This document shows positions 9,938-20,932 of a DNA stretch of 64,000 bases, one piece after another. The DNA lies in contig OU342636.1 in NCBI GenBank assembly GCA_910589415.1, positions 5,376,437 through 5,440,436 on the forward strand, written 5' to 3'. The translations under genes were made by a program, and so were the position numbers. Source of the stretch: Malachius bipustulatus. Lineage: Eukaryota; Arthropoda; Insecta; Coleoptera; Melyridae. Positions within the stretch are counted from its first letter, which is position 1, and every line of letters begins with the position of its first letter. The notes beneath the pieces are model-generated. The model worked only from the letters and a program-made list of their open reading frames with translations. It was not told where the DNA came from and did not search any database.

Positions 9938-11747
9938 CTAAAGTGATGCGGGTCTATTCATAAAAGAAGTCTGAAATAGGGTGGTACGAGGTGTAACGAG
10001 CTGAACCTGATACGGATGAGCGTCTGCGGCTCGGCGTGTATTTCTGCCCGGTCTTGATCTTGGTGGGATCAAGCGGGCCACGTCTTTTGAACACTTTCCA
10101 TTAAAATATCTGTAAAACAGACTCAGGTCAGCTACTCTTCTTCGATGTTCGAGAGTGTCTAAATTTTTGGTCAAATCTGGGTCCCCACTCAAGCGGATAT
10201 TTTTTTCTGAATAGAGTCGAGTAGTCTCAACGTATGTTTAGGAGCTGAGCTCCAAATATGTGAGCAGTACTCCAAGGATGGTCGGATTTGAGCCTTGTAT
10301 AAGAGGAGAAGCTGTTGTGGTGTATAAAATTTCTTCGTGCGGAAGAGTGTTCCAAGTTTTTGAGAAGCACTCTTCGCCAGACCTGCAACATGATCATGCC
10401 AAGACATGTTCGCTCCGAGGCTCACTCCAAGTAAACGAAGAGATGACGCTGGGGTAAGAGAGTGTCCCGCCATCATCATATCTGGCTCCAAAACGTTGGT
10501 CTTTTTGGAGAAGATGACTGCTTGGGTTTTTCCAGCATTGAATTGGACTTGGTTTCTATCGCCCCAAGTTAGAATGTCTTGCAAGTCATTGTTAACACGT
10601 TGAGCACGGCGAGGCATCACATTGATGCCTCACTGAATTGTCCATCGGGCCGGCGAGACATCTATGAGTGTCTCACGTGAAAAGGATTTCGGGACGGTGT
10701 GGCTCAGTCTGATGTCTCACTATAATGCTGTATGCATGGAATATGTAGGATAGACGTCTATAGGAACAGTTTCTGCCAACCCGTCCTTGAATTTTTATTA
10801 TACTACTCGATTTACTAATTTTCAGAACAGCTTGGGTGGTCTGTGTGAGATATAAGTGTTATAACGTACAATTTAGTGTTTACAAGCAAAGGTTTGGTAG
10901 TTACAGTGCGTACAAAAAATGATAGCAGAGAATTCCCGAAAAAGAACCTCTTGGATAAGTCAATCTATAGCTTATAATGTGCCATCATGTTGATGCCTCG
11001 CCGTCTTAGTGAACAGAATTTTATGCTAAAGACATCAACGTGGTGATGCCTCACAAATATTTTCAAAATTTTTGACAAAAAAATTCTGTTTTCAAACAAA
11101 AAGCATACAGTATACTTCATATAGACTATAAATATCTGAAAAAGCCCAAATTGAACCCCCGTCTAGTGGACCTCAATTTTTTCCACTACACCCGTGCTCA
11201 ACGTGTTAAGTATGGCAACTTCTTGCTCCCCATGGTGCTCGATTGCGCCGTTCCACAGCTCGGTGACGTAAGTGAGGAGGTCACCAGTTGACCTCTGTTT
11301 GCGGAATCCGTATTGGCGGTCGCTGATTATATTAGCTCCTTCCAAGTACTTTGAAAGATGTTGGTTTATAGCTTTCTCCATAATCTTGGATATTACTGAA
11401 AGCAGTGCCACTGGTCGATAGTTACTTGGTATAGTCTTTTTGCCTTTCTTGGGAATAGGTTGGATCCGTGCACATTTCCAGCAAGAAGGAAATATTCCCT
11501 TTTTATACGACAAGTTGAAAAATCGGCAGAAAACAGATGACAGCTCAGTGGCGCATTTTTTTAGTACGATAACAGGTACGTCATCGGGCCCAGAAGCTTT
11601 GTTTGGGTCTAAGGCTAACATAATGCTCTTTATGACCCGCTGTCGGAAAACAATGTCTGACATTTTGGTCTCCACGGAAGGGATCATTGGCGGAGTTCTT
11701 CCATGAAAGTCGACGGAAGAGTATGAAGAAAAGACTCCCGCCAACAA
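9938..11747 (-). pseudogene. LINE reverse transcriptase (copy 2), core deleted and interrupted
   Basis: RT of the same family as copy 1. The 5' half (11747-11230) keeps SGPDDVPVIVLKKCATEL and the finger motifs up to ELWNGAIEHHG; it then jumps to EQEVAIL, so motif A, GVPQGS and the ADD active site are gone. The 3' half (10589-9938) gives GKTQAVIFSKKTN, LEYCSHIWSSAPK and the C-terminal region, with a frame break at about 10198. It preserves the four bases deleted from copy 1 near 2707, which confirms that frameshift. It cannot encode an active enzyme. Confidence 0.85.
10592..11209. mobile_element. TTAA-flanked piggyBac-type non-autonomous element (610 bp)
   Basis: The insert 10596-11205 has perfect inverted ends CACGTTGAGCACGG / CCGTGCTCAACGTG and is flanked by TTAA at 10592-10595 and 11206-11209. 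The uninterrupted site is present once in copy 1 of the LINE (CATTGTTAAGTATGG near 2785), so target and duplication are directly proven within this window. TTAA duplication is the signature of piggyBac transposases. The inside repeats GATGCCTCAC and its complement several times near both ends, plausible transposase-binding sub-repeats. No transposase frame is present. Confidence 0.9.
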
Positions 11748-12444
11748 GTTCGCCTTCTCAGTAGCCGAGGATGCAATAGTCCCATCTGTCCGTGTAAGTG
11801 GTAGAATCGTGGATCTGGTGAAGTTCTGGCTGACTGCCTTAGTTACCGACCAAAAAGATTTCGAACCGTTAGGGCAGGAGAGAAGTTTATTCCTAATTCT
11901 TTGGTTGTGAGTTTCCTTAGTTTGATCAATTATTTCTTTGCATCTGTTTCGAGCAAGGATGAAATTGTGGTGGTTTATGCCGTCGGGACTCTCTCGCCAT
12001 TGGCGAAAAGCCAGTTGTTTGGAGGCGACAGCTTCCTTGCATCTTTTGTTGAACCAAGGTTTGCTGTTTGATGGCTGTTTTTTTGAAAAGGGAAGGTTTG
12101 TAGGCTTCCATGCCTGTTAGGATGACTTGAGCAACTTCCCTAGCACAAACAGATGGATCATTAGAGCCGAAACAAACACTCCTCCATGGAAAATCTCGAT
12201 AATATTCCCTAAGTTCTTCCCATTTAGCAGATCTATAGTGCCAGACTACACGAGGTTTACTTGCTTCTTTAAAACTAGTAATTGGTAGGACACAAGATGT
12301 TGAGACTAGTTTATGGTCTGAGGAACCTAGTGGGGCTTTCACCGTAATAGTATACATTTCAGGGTTCGTGGTCAAAAACAGATCCAACAGGCTAGCGAAT
12401 TCTCCCTCGCGATCGGGAATGCGTGTTGGTTCATCAACGAGCTG
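11748..12444 (-). pseudogene. LINE endonuclease fragment (copy 2)
   Basis: C-terminal part of the EEP endonuclease: RIPDREGEFASLLDLFLTTN region, then SSDHKLVSTS with the catalytic histidine context, KPRVVWHYRSAKWEEL and the KSFWSVTKAVSQNF linker into RT. The linker has TGG where copy 1 has the TGA nonsense codon. An indel at about 12085 shifts the frame. The 5' end is truncated at about 12444. Confidence 0.8.
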
Positions 12445-13060
12445 TAAACACTGTATTTTTCTGCAATATTCTCAGTTAGTGCATCCCATAATTATCAGAT
12501 TATTATGCACGGCTATGAAATTTCTTACTCCGCGCGTCTCTGTCCCCCGTTTGATGCGATGATTCACTTTGTCGTTTATTGGACTTCGAGTACAGAGGGG
12601 AATTTTAAATTTCAAAAAACTTCTGTTATTTTTAATTCTTTCAAAAACTATTTATGTAGGTATAATTATTTATGTAGGTAGTAGGTATATAAAAAATAAA
12701 CCTAAATTAATTAATCCTATGAGCAAAGTGGAAGTCATTTGATCTTTATTGGAAACGGGTAGCTCATAATATCGACTGTCCAGCGTCTCTTTAAGAAAAA
12801 ATATCACAGCTACCTACCTACAATTTAAAAACAGCTGGAATGACATATTCATACCTACCTTTTAATGTATCTTTAGATTACACACCTGTAACTACTTGGA
12901 CTGGACACAATTATTATTACACTTTGCTACTTTTAATTTTTAAAATAACTGTAGGTATGCTGGGGTATGCACTATGTAGGTATCTTCAATAAAGACATAT
13001 ACGTTGAAGCCTCGTTATTGATAAGAGTCTCGAGTCTCATAGGTCTAATAATGAATAAAC
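12445..13060. other. No recognised gene; TAGGTA-rich spacer
   Basis: Unique-looking AT-rich sequence with short TAGGTAG/CTACCTAC microsatellite runs around 12655-12690. Confidence 0.4.
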
Positions 13061-13062
13061 TA

Positions 13063-13345
13063 TGGCTTGTCCACTGAGTGTTGTCTGGTGACATGCCACA
13101 CTGATCCTGACTATAAACGATTTGATTTTTTATGTTTTAATTCGTACTAATTCTAATTATTATAATTGTACGAATCGAATCAATTATTGTATTATAATAT
13201 TTATATTATATTAATAATACATATTATAATTATAATATAAATCAATTAATTATTATAATTGTACGAATTAAAACATAAAAAATCAAATCGTTTATAGTCA
13301 GGATCAGTGTAAAATCTCATCGGACAACACTCAGTGGACAAGCCA
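13063..13345. mobile_element. 283-bp palindromic MITE, TA target site
   Basis: Nearly the whole element folds back on itself: TGGCTTGTCCACTGAGTG at the left is mirrored by CACTCAGTGGACAAGCCA at the right, and CGATTTGATTTTTTATG is mirrored further in. TA flanks both sides (13061-13062 and 13346-13347), as expected for Tc1/mariner-type or similar insertion. The middle is almost pure A/T. Confidence 0.8.
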
Positions 13346-13452
13346 TATCTATACACACCCCAATTAATATCGCACCGCGCACCTTTGCTGTAAGAAACGA
13401 TTAAGAATTTTGTTTAAAAATGTTTTCGATTTGATAGAAATAGATATAAAGT

Positions 13453-14251
13453 CTGTACACTGAGAGTTGTCTGTTGTGAGAACTAAGGATACATCATCTC
13501 GTTATATTCCTTACTCCTTCTATTGCATTGCATACCCAATCGAGTTAAAATGGGACGTATTGTCAGAAATACGTTTGAATCGTCAGCAATTCTAAAAAGA
13601 TGAGCGAGAGTGAGACGGAAGTATCGACTCGCGTCTTGATACGCTTAGATTGATACGATATTACGATCGTCGCTACTCTCAAGTGTCAGTGTCAGCGGTA
13701 AATATACTAAATAAGGTTTTTGTTGTGATTTGAAACGTTTTTAATACGAAATTAGCAGAATTACCTGTGTTATATTGTACGGTGTGATAAACTATGAGTA
13801 ACTTAATTTCGCGAATGCCTAAAAATCTATTTCCTTGTTTTGCCTGGGAAACGATTGAACTCCCTAGTACGTGGTCTTGTGGTAAAATTGCTGGAATATT
13901 TTACTTGCAAATAAGAAAACGGAGGTGTTATTCTTTCTTTTAAACGGCAACCAGCAGGTAGGTGACATGATATTTCTATCATGATGATAACAATAATAAT
14001 TATTATCATTCTTATTTACTTGCATTATGTAATATTTGTTATCAAAAAGTTGCAAGGCACTACTTCGTCAATAACTTGTCGAAATAATATATTTATAGGA
14101 TATTCATTATTCCTCAACACACGCCACTGACACGAACTGCGATACCACATCTGGTTCGACTTAGAAATAAGTGTACGATTCAAATCGAATTAAATGAAAT
14201 TGTTTAGTCAGAATCAGTGCGGCATGACAACGGACAACTCTCAGTGTACAG
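13453..14251. mobile_element. ~800-bp element related to the adjacent MITE
   Basis: Ends are inverted repeats, CTGTACACTGAGAGTTGTC at 13453 and its complement ending at 14251, and resemble the terminus of the MITE at 13063. The inner right side (TTTAGTCAGAATCAGTGCG) also matches that MITE. The middle is non-coding, so this may be a longer member of the same family. Family link is inferred. Confidence 0.55.
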
Positions 14252-14454
14252 AGAGTACAGTGAGAGTTTTTTAAGACGGAACATAGGAGATGAGCTTGTG
14301 AAGTATTTCTATGGAAATCGATCCGTTGCCGGGCAAGGTCGTTAATGGTTTTGCAATAACCCCCCACTTCAGATTAAATTATTAATTTGACGTTTATGAG
14401 TTAAACTTGTCGTCAGTTACATACTAGCGCAGGTAGTTACTTAATTCATCAAAA

Positions 14455-14955
14455 ATGTGTACAGCTGATGAGAAAATTGAAATTTACGCACATGGTACAC
14501 CATGCAGTGTGTCTTCTTTATGTGAAGTTGAAAATTTGCGCTGGTACCATGTCACTATAGGACACAGTATCCATAGAAAGTTTATGTGTGGGCTGGAATG
14601 GTTAACACTCATATCTTGCAGCCACTGCAAGAAAGAATCATTCTGACCATAAATAATCTGCAAGTAGAAGGCCCTTTGTGGTACCAACAAAATGTTACAG
14701 CTGCCCATTTTGCTCAGTTTCCCGGTAGATGGATAAGAAGAGATGGAGTAATTAAGTGGCCGCCCAGGTCACCAGACTTGGATTTTTTTACTGGAGAAAA
14801 GTCAAGTAACTGATTACTTACAGAACATGCAGAACATACAGAAGCGATGTTAGAAACTGATTTCTAACATCGTTTCTATCTACCACATTAAAAAGCTCAA
14901 ACAAAGGATAAGAAGAGCTGCGAAGAAATATCTCCTGAACAGTGCAGAACGATAA
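14455..14955 (+). pseudogene. Decayed mariner/Tc-like (DDE_3) transposase
   Basis: ATG at 14455 begins MCTADEKIEIYAHG, the usual opening helix of these transposases. Most of the middle is deleted. From about 14600 another frame gives LQERIILTINNLQ, GPLWYQQNVTAAHFAQFPGR and WPPRSPDLDFFTG, equivalent to the QQDGAPPH and RSPDL motifs. The first shown catalytic aspartate is asparagine (QQN), while RSPDL is intact, the opposite of the copy at 1-764. A C-terminal trace runs to about 14955. Clearly inactive. Confidence 0.75.
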
Positions 14956-15688
14956 ATGTATTGATTCTACAATAATTTTTTAGGACACTTATTGCCTGTA
15001 GTCAACGGATGTTTGATACTATTTTAGAATAATAATTAACACTCTGCAGTATTTAATTTACAATTATATTGTTTCTTTATAAAATAATTAGTATAAAGTT
15101 ACACTTTTTTATATTTTGAAATAATTTCGTTTTAATTAAAAAATGATTTATTGCATTGACTTTCAATACAGAATCCCTATGTTCTATTTTAAATAACTCA
15201 CTAATGCTAAATTCAACAATGCTCGAACGTAACCATAACTACGGTATTGTTAACGTACCTATTGTAGCGGCTTTGTTGGAAATGCACTGATTTCGCTATG
15301 TTCCATTTTAAATGGTTCAACAACGTTAATTAGACTGCGTCATATTTTTTCTGATGTTCCGCGTTATGTGGTTCTCACTTTATAGATAGAATCTAAATAG
15401 ATATATCATTTAAATTACAAAATCGCAGTAATGTGGATGTGTGGTGTGTGAGGCTTATGCGTTTGAAAGTAGGTACACCTATTCGTAACATTTCTGCGTA
15501 GGTAGATACACATGCGGCTATAAAATGGGCAATAAAATTCGCGTTCCAGAATTAACGAGTTTGCGGATTATTTCCATAAAATTGTGAACAATATTAAGCT
15601 CTAAAAGACATTAAATACCCTCTTGTACGTAGATCACTAAATTAGTATAGGTACGACTTTTTGCTAGAAATATAATATAAATGTATAA
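14956..15688. other. No recognisable feature
   Basis: AT-rich spacer with no supported coding frame. Confidence 0.4.
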
Positions 15689-15848
15689 GTGTTTAAACGA
15701 GGGGTAAACCGCTGGCAAAAATTTGTACACCCTTATTCCGTTAAGGAGGTAATCCCTAAAGATTTCCTCGGATTTCAAAGATTTCCCCGAGATTACCTAG
15801 ATTTTTTCCAGATTACCTCGGATTTCCTCCAGATCACAGATTTTGCTG

Positions 15849-15901
15849 AAACGTTTTCTAACACGTTTTAGTTAGTTTAGCAAACGTGTTAGAAAACGTT
15901 T
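15849..15901. repeat. Perfect hairpin inside the pogo-like element
   Basis: AAACGTTTTCTAACACGTTT pairs with AAACGTGTTAGAAAACGTTT over 20 bases across a 12-base loop. It could be a transposase-binding site or a cruciform; function unknown. Confidence 0.7.
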
Positions 15902-16188
15902 GCTGGAAAAGTAAAAATCCCTCTATTTTCAAGGGGATCGCATAGTCTCTATTTGATTTGGGCCAGGTTCACATCCGCTTTGTCTTTCACATCAGGAAAT
16001 ACAAAAGTATCTCTTTTCCCTTTATGTAGTCGCATACATTTAGCTGTGATTTTTTTCTTTTTCACACATAAAATTTTTGACACAAAATTTTTGGTGCATT
16101 CTTTTTTGGTAAATTGCATTATAGGTAAATTGCACAATGACAAAATTATACAATTATCATAGATTCTATACAATTAGATTCTGTACAG

Positions 16189-16937
16189 CAGGGTGGCCCA
16201 GCGAAAAGGTACCAGGCCTAATAACTTGAAAACTGAAGATGTACGCGAAAAACGCCGAAACAGGTCGATTTTGTTATCGAGGGGGACATATTTGCGTGAC
16301 AAATTTAACTACCCAAATTCACCCCCTTGGCAGGGGTAGCTACCCCTTTGCTTATCATCATAGGGAACAGATATTGAGTGATACATCATTTGAAAGCTAC
16401 TTGAATTCTCTTTACAACGACATTCAACATTTTGGGTTTCGCTTACATACAGGATGGCCCAACGAAAACGTAACTCGCCTTAATAACTTGGAAACTGAAG
16501 ATGTACGCGAAAAACGCCGAAACATGTCGATTTTGTTATCAAAGTAGACATATTTTCGTGACAAATTTAACCACCCAAGTTCACCCCATTGGCAGGGGTA
16601 GCTACCCCTTTGCTTATCATCATAGGGAACAGCTATTGAGTGATACATCAATAAAACATTTTTTTGGGCCACCCTGTATGTAAATGAAACCCAAAATGAT
16701 GGATATCGTTGTAAAGAGAATTCAAGTAGCTTTCAAATGATGTATCACTCAATAGCTGTTCCTTATGATGATAAGAAAAGGGTTAGCTACCCCTGCCAAG
16801 GGGATGAACTTGGGTAGTTAAATTTGTCACGAAAATATGTCCCCCTCGCCAACAAAATCGACCTGTTTCGACGTTTTTCGCGTACATCTTCAGTTTTCAA
16901 GTTATTAGGCCCGGTACCTTTTCGCTGGGCCACCCTG
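16189..16937. mobile_element. Foldback element with CAGGGTGGCCCA termini, nested in pogo-like element
   Basis: Two direct units (about 16189-16445 and 16450-16675) both contain GAAGATGTACGCGAAAAACG and GGCAGGGGTAGCTACCCC. A third unit (about 16690-16937) is inverted and ends in the complement of CAGGGTGGCCCAGCGAAAAG. The frames seen here (up to 102 codons) follow the repeat units and are not genes. It lies wholly inside the pogo-like element and is therefore younger than it. Confidence 0.8.
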
Positions 16938-17180
16938 TATAATCAATTATAAAAACATTATTAAAATCCAAAAATCCACCAACTAAACACCGAGAAACAC
17001 TTTGCTGACTATTAGGGTTAGGTACATCCTATATCAAATACGTATTAGGTACTACGCAATACGGGCATATAAAACATAAAAATACCATAGAACGCGCATG
17101 CGCCTAAATCGCAGCCAGTGAGATTACCTCGAGATTACCTCGAGAATTCCTCCATAACATTTACCATTAAGCGAGATTTG

Positions 17181-17303
17181 TGAAAAGCATACGGCATCAT
17201 CCTTTACGCCCTGCCGCCGAACACAACCCATATTCTTCAGCCTGCTGATGTCAGTGTATTTCGGCCGCTCAAACAAGAATGGAGAAACACAATACGGAAA
17301 TGA
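17181..17303 (+). pseudogene. Pogo/Tigger (DDE_1) transposase fragment
   Basis: From 17190 the frame reads YGIILYALPPNTTHILQPAD then VSVFRPLKQEWRNTIRK and a stop at 17301-17303. LPPNTTHILQPADVSVF is the hallmark C-terminal block of the DDE_1 (pogo/Tigger/jerky) nuclease, and its aspartate is the third catalytic acid. Only this ~37-residue block remains; a stop precedes it. It identifies the element around it. Confidence 0.85.
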
Positions 17304-17489
17304 CAAAGCCTACCAGAAAATATTAATGCTTCTGTTCAGATTTCCTCAGATTTGTACACCTTAATCCTCATCGGTTTACCCCTCGTGTTTAAACAAGTAA
17401 AAAATAAACGAAAAATAATTAAATGTTAAACAAGAATAAATCTAACAGAATAAATCTAACCTGGTTAAAACTTTAAGTACAATTATAAT

Positions 17490-17612
17490 AAAAAAGTACG
17501 CTATTGACACCCCCCACTTTGCGAAAATCACCCGGAACCATCAAATGTCCACCGATCCTGACTCACAGATCACGAAAAAGTGGTTTTACAAAATTCATCT
17601 GCCAACGATATT
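17490..17612 (+). repeat. Family A short repeat, diverged copy
   Basis: Body of family A (CACTTTGCGAAAATCACCC, CAAATGTCCACCGATC, TCACGAAAAAGTGGTTTT) with a decayed hairpin head; ends at ATCTGCCAACGATATTG where other copies enter a TA tract. Confidence 0.65.
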
Positions 17613-18302
17613 GTATCATGTGCGATTACTGTGATTAGGTACTATACATTACGAGTATAAATAGACAAATAATTATTCTGTTGTACGATTGCGTTGACTA
17701 CTGAACGATTATACATAGGGAAATTGTTAGACTCCATTTCAATAATGAGTTACCTTAGATACCTACTTCATTGTTGATATTGTTGCAAACAATTCCATTG
17801 AAACAATTTAACATGGAAACTATCCCATTGTAACAATTTACTATAAAAACTACCAATTGAAATTCGCCTATGTAGAGAGAGAGAGAGAGAGAGATAACCT
17901 TTATTGGGTGTACTGAATGATTTGTTCAGGTTGCTATAAATATACACATCATATCAATCTATAAACTAATACAATAATTTTAAGAAAACGTTTTTTCCTA
18001 GTAATAATTTATAATTCTCTTATTATTTAATTAATATTAATTATCACCTACTCAGTTTAGAGTAGAAATGAGAATGTATAATTCCTAAAATGTCACTAAG
18101 AATTTGTTCGGACAACTCTTTTAGAGCATTTTTTGTTTAAATTAAATATATCAAAAAAATTTAATACAGAAGAACCCAAAATTCTACGTGAACCAAACCA
18201 TAACCCGTAAACCTGCCAGTCTCTTTGACCAAACTGTTCTGGAAATTTATTTTACATTTTTGATAGATATTTTTCTTTTCGTTGATGATAATAGGTCTTG
18301 AT
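17613..18302. other. No gene; (GA)n tract at 17873-17896
   Basis: AT-rich. The (GA)n run followed by TAACCTTTATTGGG looks like the minus-strand 3' tail of a retroelement whose body I cannot identify. Confidence 0.4.
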
Positions 18303-19910
18303 TAATAATAATAATAAATCTCTTTATTGTACCATTAAATTCAACAATCATTGACAAGTACAATAGCGTTGTAAGCGATGATAATAATACACAAACAAAG
18401 AACAAACCGCAGTAGTACACATAAATTCGCCTGCGTAATCAAAAGGTCATACGCAAGCGATTGGCATTATAACACATTGATCACAATCACAAAAGCATCA
18501 GAGAAAAACAAATAAAGGAAAATTTCTAGAATCTAATGATAGTCATTGTATAAACTACGTTGTCATTTACAATTATACACATCCCAGTGACAAGGTGCTA
18601 GGTTAATGAATCAATAAGGGTGGGGAGGGGGGAAGGAAGACAGAATATCCATGGTAGAATAGGGTTCCAGGTCTGTGAGATATCTTCGGAGATATGCCTT
18701 GAACTGAGAGAATCCAAAGGTTGCGGGGTCTATCCTGAAGTGATTAAGGAATTTTATGGCCGCGTACGTGAATGTCCTTTCGGTGGAAGTGAGATGGTGA
18801 GTTTGTAGTTTGAAAAGATTGAACCTGGTCTGATAATGGTGTGTGAATCGGAAACGATCAAGTTTGGCTTGATGTTTGTAAATCAGTTTGAGAAGAGAGA
18901 AGACATAAACAGCAGGCAACGTGAGGAGACCGAGACGCCTGAAGTGACCCCTACAGGACTGAGGTATGGACAAGCCTGCCAGTATCCTGAATAGCTCTCT
19001 TCTGCAGAAGAAAGACTCTGCGTAGAGAACTCTGTGATCCACCCCATACGGCCAGGCCATAGGAGATGTGACTGTAAAAATGTCCGTAGTATGCGGAGAG
19101 AAGAACGTCATGAGACACAGTGTGTTGGAGTTGTTTCAGAAGGAAACAGGAGCCAGCAAGGCGTCGGCACAAGTGGTCAGTGTGAGTCTGCCAGTTCAAG
19201 TTTTGATCGATGTAAAAGCCCAAGAATTTCACAACCCGCGTAGGAGAGATCTCAGTACTAACGGTTGGGATGGGCGGTAATGGAGGAAGGCGAGAACGGC
19301 AAGAATGGAAGTCAATCAACTCGGTTTTTGTTAAATTCAGTCTTAGTTTATTTTCTCTAAGCCATAAATATGCTGCTGCCAATGGAAGTTTAGTTAATTT
19401 TATTATTTCAGTGAGGTCGTTTGTTTTCAACCTGATGAGGATGGTTGTATCGTCTGCATAATTAACACATAGAGAGGTGGGGGAAGAAATTGAGGAGCCC
19501 AAATCGTTAATGAAAATAAGGAAAAGAAGCGGGCCGAGTACGCTACCATGGGGTACTCCTGAGGAGATTGGAGCAAAGTGGGATCTCACAAATCGACCAT
19601 CAGATGCAGGGAGCTGTACCGCCTGGGTTCTTTCCCGTAAGTAGCTGGTAAACCACTTTACGGGCAATCCGCGAACACCGATGCTTTCCAGCTTCCATCG
19701 AGAAGCCTTCCAGCCGTTCGCATGCCCTCTTCCATGCCCTCAGAGATGTACTCAGTAAGTTGTATTAGAGCCGTCTCAGTTGATCTGTTCCTCGGGAAAC
19801 CGTGTTGGGAGCGGGAAAGAGTCTCAGTCTTATTTAAGAAGTCAAGAAGACGCGAGGAGACAAGGGATTCGAGAATTTTATCAAACACGGATAGTAAGCT
19901 ATTCTTTTTT
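18303..19910 (-). mobile_element. Non-LTR retrotransposon L2, 5'-truncated
   Basis: Minus-strand LINE whose 3' end is a (TAA)n tail (18303-18317) before ATCTCTTTATTGTACC. Coding similarity starts in RT at about 19905, so it is 5'-truncated and lacks endonuclease. Confidence 0.8.
18611..19905 (-). pseudogene. LINE L2 reverse transcriptase, broken
   Basis: Order on the minus strand: LLSVFDKILESLVSSRLLDF and SQHGFPRNRSTETALIQL (RT fingers), a scrambled join around 19700 that removes motif A with the first catalytic aspartate, VKWFTSYLRERTQ, SSGVPHGSVLGPLLF (glutamine of PQGS changed to histidine), and an intact CVNYADDTTILIR active site. The thumb ends VFLLQKRAIQ; a frameshift at about 18955 leads into the C-terminal tail, ending PHPY and a stop at 18611. 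Jockey/CR1-like by overall pattern. Confidence 0.82.
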
Positions 19911-20410
19911 GCCTTAACATTGGATTAACTGGATTAACATTGTTATTCTCATATCTTTTAGTAGGATCTACTGTAATAGCTCGAATATTTTTTTTGATAA
20001 AAAGCTATTGTATCACTGTGTCTGTTTGAACTGTCTGTGTCAAGAGCATATTGTTCTTTGAAACACTCAAAATTATTTTCTCTTAACAAGTTTACAATTT
20101 TATCTAACTTTGTCATGGCGGGCAATAATTATCGATTTTTTGTTGCTACAGAAGTACAGAAACCTACTACATGAGAGGGAAGCGGGAGTTTCTTTCTGTT
20201 TGCCGCATTTGCGACAAAAAGGTTAGCATAGTGTTACAATTGAGTTTTATTGCCGCAGTCCATTCTGAAGAAGAAAGATAATTTTTATTACAAATAAATG
20301 AGTTAGACATGGAAGAAGTTTTGTAATGATCACACACCTATACCTTGCCATTTCCTGTTGCACCATGATTAAAATGATTTTTGTCTTAGAGAAGATCTCA
20401 AAGATATGGG
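19911..20410. other. No recognisable feature
   Basis: AT-rich spacer upstream of the truncated LINE, without supported frames. Confidence 0.4.
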
Positions 20411-20560
20411 GGCTCGTGCCGCGATACTTACCTACCTACTCAGCAGAGACAATTACTCGTGCCGTGATTATTACTGGTGCCGTGATTGCAGAGATAATTA
20501 ATTACCCGTGTCGGTATTTGATGTGATTGCAGAGATAATTACCCGTGCCGAAATAAATTA
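20411..20560. repeat. Degenerate tandem repeat, GTGCCGTGATT units
   Basis: GTGCCGTGATTGCAGAGATAATTA and variants recur about four times with uneven spacing. Non-coding. Confidence 0.6.
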
Positions 20561-20695
20561 TGTGATAAATTCAAGAGTTATTGAGAAGAAAAAAGACGAA
20601 AGAATACGAGAAAAAATACGAACGAAGACGAGAAAAAAGAAGAAGGAAGACGAGGAAAAACACGAAGAAAAGAAGACGAAAGAAGTTTGTACTTA
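20561..20695 (+). repeat. Purine-rich (GAAGA/AAGACGA)n low-complexity tract
   Basis: From about 20580 to 20690 the plus strand is almost all A and G, with repeating AAGACGA, GAAGAAG and CGAGAAAAAA. The short frame through it (lysine, glutamate, arginine) follows from composition. Confidence 0.7.
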
Positions 20696-20849
20696 TTGTA
20701 CATACGTTAATTTGAAACAGTAATAGAATAGACGAAGAATTAAGAAGACAGCAGGAATTTTATTTGAAGTTGAAGCATTCCTCAAAAATCCTGATCCCGC
20801 AAGCCGTGGGTTGCCGTTGGCCGATGTTAACATTTTCGTTGGTGCTGGT

Positions 20850-20932
20850 TCTAGCGAAAAAGTGGTTTTCCACTTTTGATCCACACGTGATCTAGGGGTC
20901 ATGATCTGTGGACATTTGATAAAAAAAATACA
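20850..20932 (-). repeat. Family A short repeat, partial
   Basis: AAAAAGTGGTTTTCCACTTTTGATCCACACGTGATC, then GGGGTCATGATCTGTGGACA, then AAAAAAATACACA. An internally deleted family A copy in minus orientation. Confidence 0.55.

Larger units (their letters stand above)
9787..12444 (-). mobile_element. Jockey/CR1-type LINE, family L1a copy 2, 5'-truncated
   Basis: Second copy of the family at 2072-5030, with the complete 3' untranslated region (poly-T at 9787, ATTGAAAATGCACATGCAC). It is 5'-truncated at about 12444 inside the endonuclease. It lacks about 360 bases of RT core, joined at about 11231, corresponding to 2814-3171 of copy 1, and carries a 610-base TTAA-flanked insertion at 10596-11205. 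Confidence 0.88.
15699..17384 (+). mobile_element. Pogo/Tigger-like element with GAGGGGTAAACCG termini
   Basis: The ends are GAGGGGTAAACCG (15699-15711) and its exact complement (17372-17384). Just inside both, TTTGTACACC is mirrored as well. Both sides are bounded by GTGTTTAAAC (15689-15698 and 17385-17394), either a 10-base duplication or, because GTTTAAAC is palindromic, an extension of the termini around a TA. Contents: GATTACCTCGGATTTCC-type sub-repeats, a 20-base-stem hairpin (15849-15869 with 15882-15901), a later foldback insertion (16189-16937) and a DDE_1 fragment near the right end. Confidence 0.75.

Noticed and set aside
14463..14485. CTGATGAG followed by GAAAATTGAAA as hammerhead
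   Set aside because: It encodes the start of a mariner-like transposase and has no stem II or stem III pairing.
16239..16683. Frames of 102 and 60 codons repeating MYAKNAET
   Set aside because: They are the same frame in two direct units of a non-coding foldback element and read through its termini.
20508..20723. Basic 71-codon frame
   Set aside because: Translation of a purine-rich low-complexity tract.
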